From an uncultured Rhodospirillales bacterium (GTDB taxonomy: Bacteria > Pseudomonadota > Alphaproteobacteria > Rhodospirillales > Casp-alpha2): 7,214 bases of DNA. Positions 6,663 to 7,214 of the stretch are shown here, one piece after another. Location: the NCBI GenBank assembly GCA_938074585.1, contig CALJEW010000322.1:1-7214 (forward strand), read 5' to 3'. The first letter of the stretch is position 1; each line of letters begins with the position of its first letter. The position numbers were made by a program, and so were the translations under genes. The notes beneath the pieces were generated by a model. It ran no database searches, was not told the DNA's origin, and worked only from the letters and a program-made list of their open reading frames with translations.

Positions 6663-6690
6663 TTGCCTCTACGAACGCGGAACCTATAAT
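6663..6690 (+). promoter_or_regulatory. Sigma70-like promoter for purE
   Basis: A perfect TATAAT (6685-6690) lies 16 bp after TTGCCT (6663-6668; 4 of 6 to TTGACA). Transcription would start near 6697, giving a leader of about 40 nt, and a T8 run (6693-6700) lies at the expected start. It is the best promoter match in the window. The leader is too short for a purine riboswitch, and no PurR-like palindrome was recognised. Confidence 0.65.
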
Positions 6691-6736
6691 AACTTTTTTT
6701 TAAATCATAGTCCCCCCTTTAAACGGAGCATATAAA

Positions 6737-7214
6737 ATGAGTAACGGATCACCACTTGTTGGCATTATCATGGGCAGTAAATCTGACTGGGAAACAATGA
6801 AAAATGCCGCAGATATGCTGAATGAGCTTGGAATTCCGTTCGAAGCGAAAGCTCTTTCAGCTCATCGGAATCCTGTGCAAGTCCACGAATTTTCAGCTGC
6901 AGCTAAAAATCGAGGCATCAAAGTAATTATTGCAGCAGCTGGTATGGCAGCAGCGCTTCCAGGCGTTGTAGCAGCTATCACCCCCCTTCCCGTCCTTGGT
7001 GTTCCTATCGAAACACGGGTCATGGGTGGTATTGATAGCTTGTTGAGCATGGTTCAGATGCCCGGTGGTATTCCAGTTGGTACGCTGGCTATTGGAAAAG
7101 CAGGTGCTAAAAATGCAGCCTTAATGGCAGCGGCAATTTTGGCTCTTAGTGATGATGCCATATCAGCAAAACTAGATGCTTTCCGTCAGGCACAGAATGA
7201 AATAGAAGCTCAAT
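6737..7214 (+). CDS. purE: 5-(carboxyamino)imidazole ribonucleotide mutase, class I PurE (3' end beyond window)
   Basis: PurE converts N5-CAIR to CAIR in de novo purine synthesis, normally after PurK. The first 159 codons are present and open to the window edge; the family is usually about 160-180 residues, so little is missing. Motifs are the N-terminal VGIIMGSKSDWETM (8-21), SAHRNP with catalytic His43 (41-46), KVIIAAAGMAAALPG (62-76), TPLPVLGVP (82-90) and SLLSMVQMPGGIPVGTLAIG (101-120). These identify class I PurE. Two oddities stand out. The loop normally read as AGGAAHLPG is AGMAAALPG here, so Ala73 replaces the conserved His (His75 in E. coli) and Met70 replaces a Gly. SAHRNP also differs from the usual SAHRTP. 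The catalytic His43 is retained, so activity is likely but not certain. The ATG at 6737 has CGGAG at 6724-6728. purK would be expected downstream, outside the window. Confidence 0.93.
   Translation, partial: MSNGSPLVGIIMGSKSDWETMKNAADMLNELGIPFEAKALSAHRNPVQVHEFSAAAKNRGIKVIIAAAGMAAALPGVVAAITPLPVLGVPIETRVMGGIDSLLSMVQMPGGIPVGTLAIGKAGAKNAALMAAAILALSDDAISAKLDAFRQAQNEIEAQ

Noticed and set aside
6691..6736. Purine riboswitch upstream of purE
   Set aside because: The predicted leader is about 40 nt, too short for a known purine aptamer, and no matching stems were seen.

Overview
The window looks like chromosomal DNA from an alphaproteobacterium, possibly a marine or Rhodospirillales-like lineage. This rests on protein character: a PrpE-type propionyl-CoA synthetase, a DmdB/FadD-type acyl-CoA ligase, remnants of an alphaproteobacterial-style AMP nucleosidase, two small DUF465 (YdcH-like) proteins, and a degenerate GGDEF protein next to purE. 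The assignment is inferred from remembered family sequences. No database search was made and the species is not identified.

Left part (1-3855): two divergent acyl-activating units share a roughly 177-bp intergenic region. Leftward, a propionyl-CoA synthetase (2046-139) is followed after 16 bp by a short-chain dehydrogenase/reductase that runs off the window edge. Rightward, a 543-residue AMP-forming acyl-CoA ligase (2224-3855) activates a fatty or methylthio-acid-type substrate. Together they suggest a small-acid or fatty-acid assimilation locus.

Middle (3863-5253): the stretch has no intact gene but is not empty. Reading it frame by frame recovers an almost end-to-end AMP nucleosidase (amn), broken by at least eight in-frame stops, six or more frameshifts and one internal deletion of very roughly 35-40 codons. 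It starts 7 bp after the ligase stop, so it was once the second gene of that operon. A 7-bp-stem hairpin just after its relic stop codon probably ends the transcript.

Right part (5311-7214): two short DUF465 genes are divergently arranged (5478-5311 leftward, 5641-5841 rightward) around a long imperfect dyad that overlaps candidate promoter elements. The rightward one converges, with a 10-bp gap, on a 241-residue protein whose GGDEF domain has lost its signature and metal-binding residues. Divergent from that gene, and behind a clear sigma70-like promoter, purE begins and runs out of the window. It encodes N5-CAIR mutase of purine biosynthesis and carries an Ala where class I PurE normally has a conserved His.

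No tRNA, rRNA, CRISPR array, insertion sequence or phage gene was recognised. The observations most worth follow-up are the decayed amn, the PurE His-to-Ala change, the dyad between the DUF465 genes and the catalytically dead-looking GGDEF protein.
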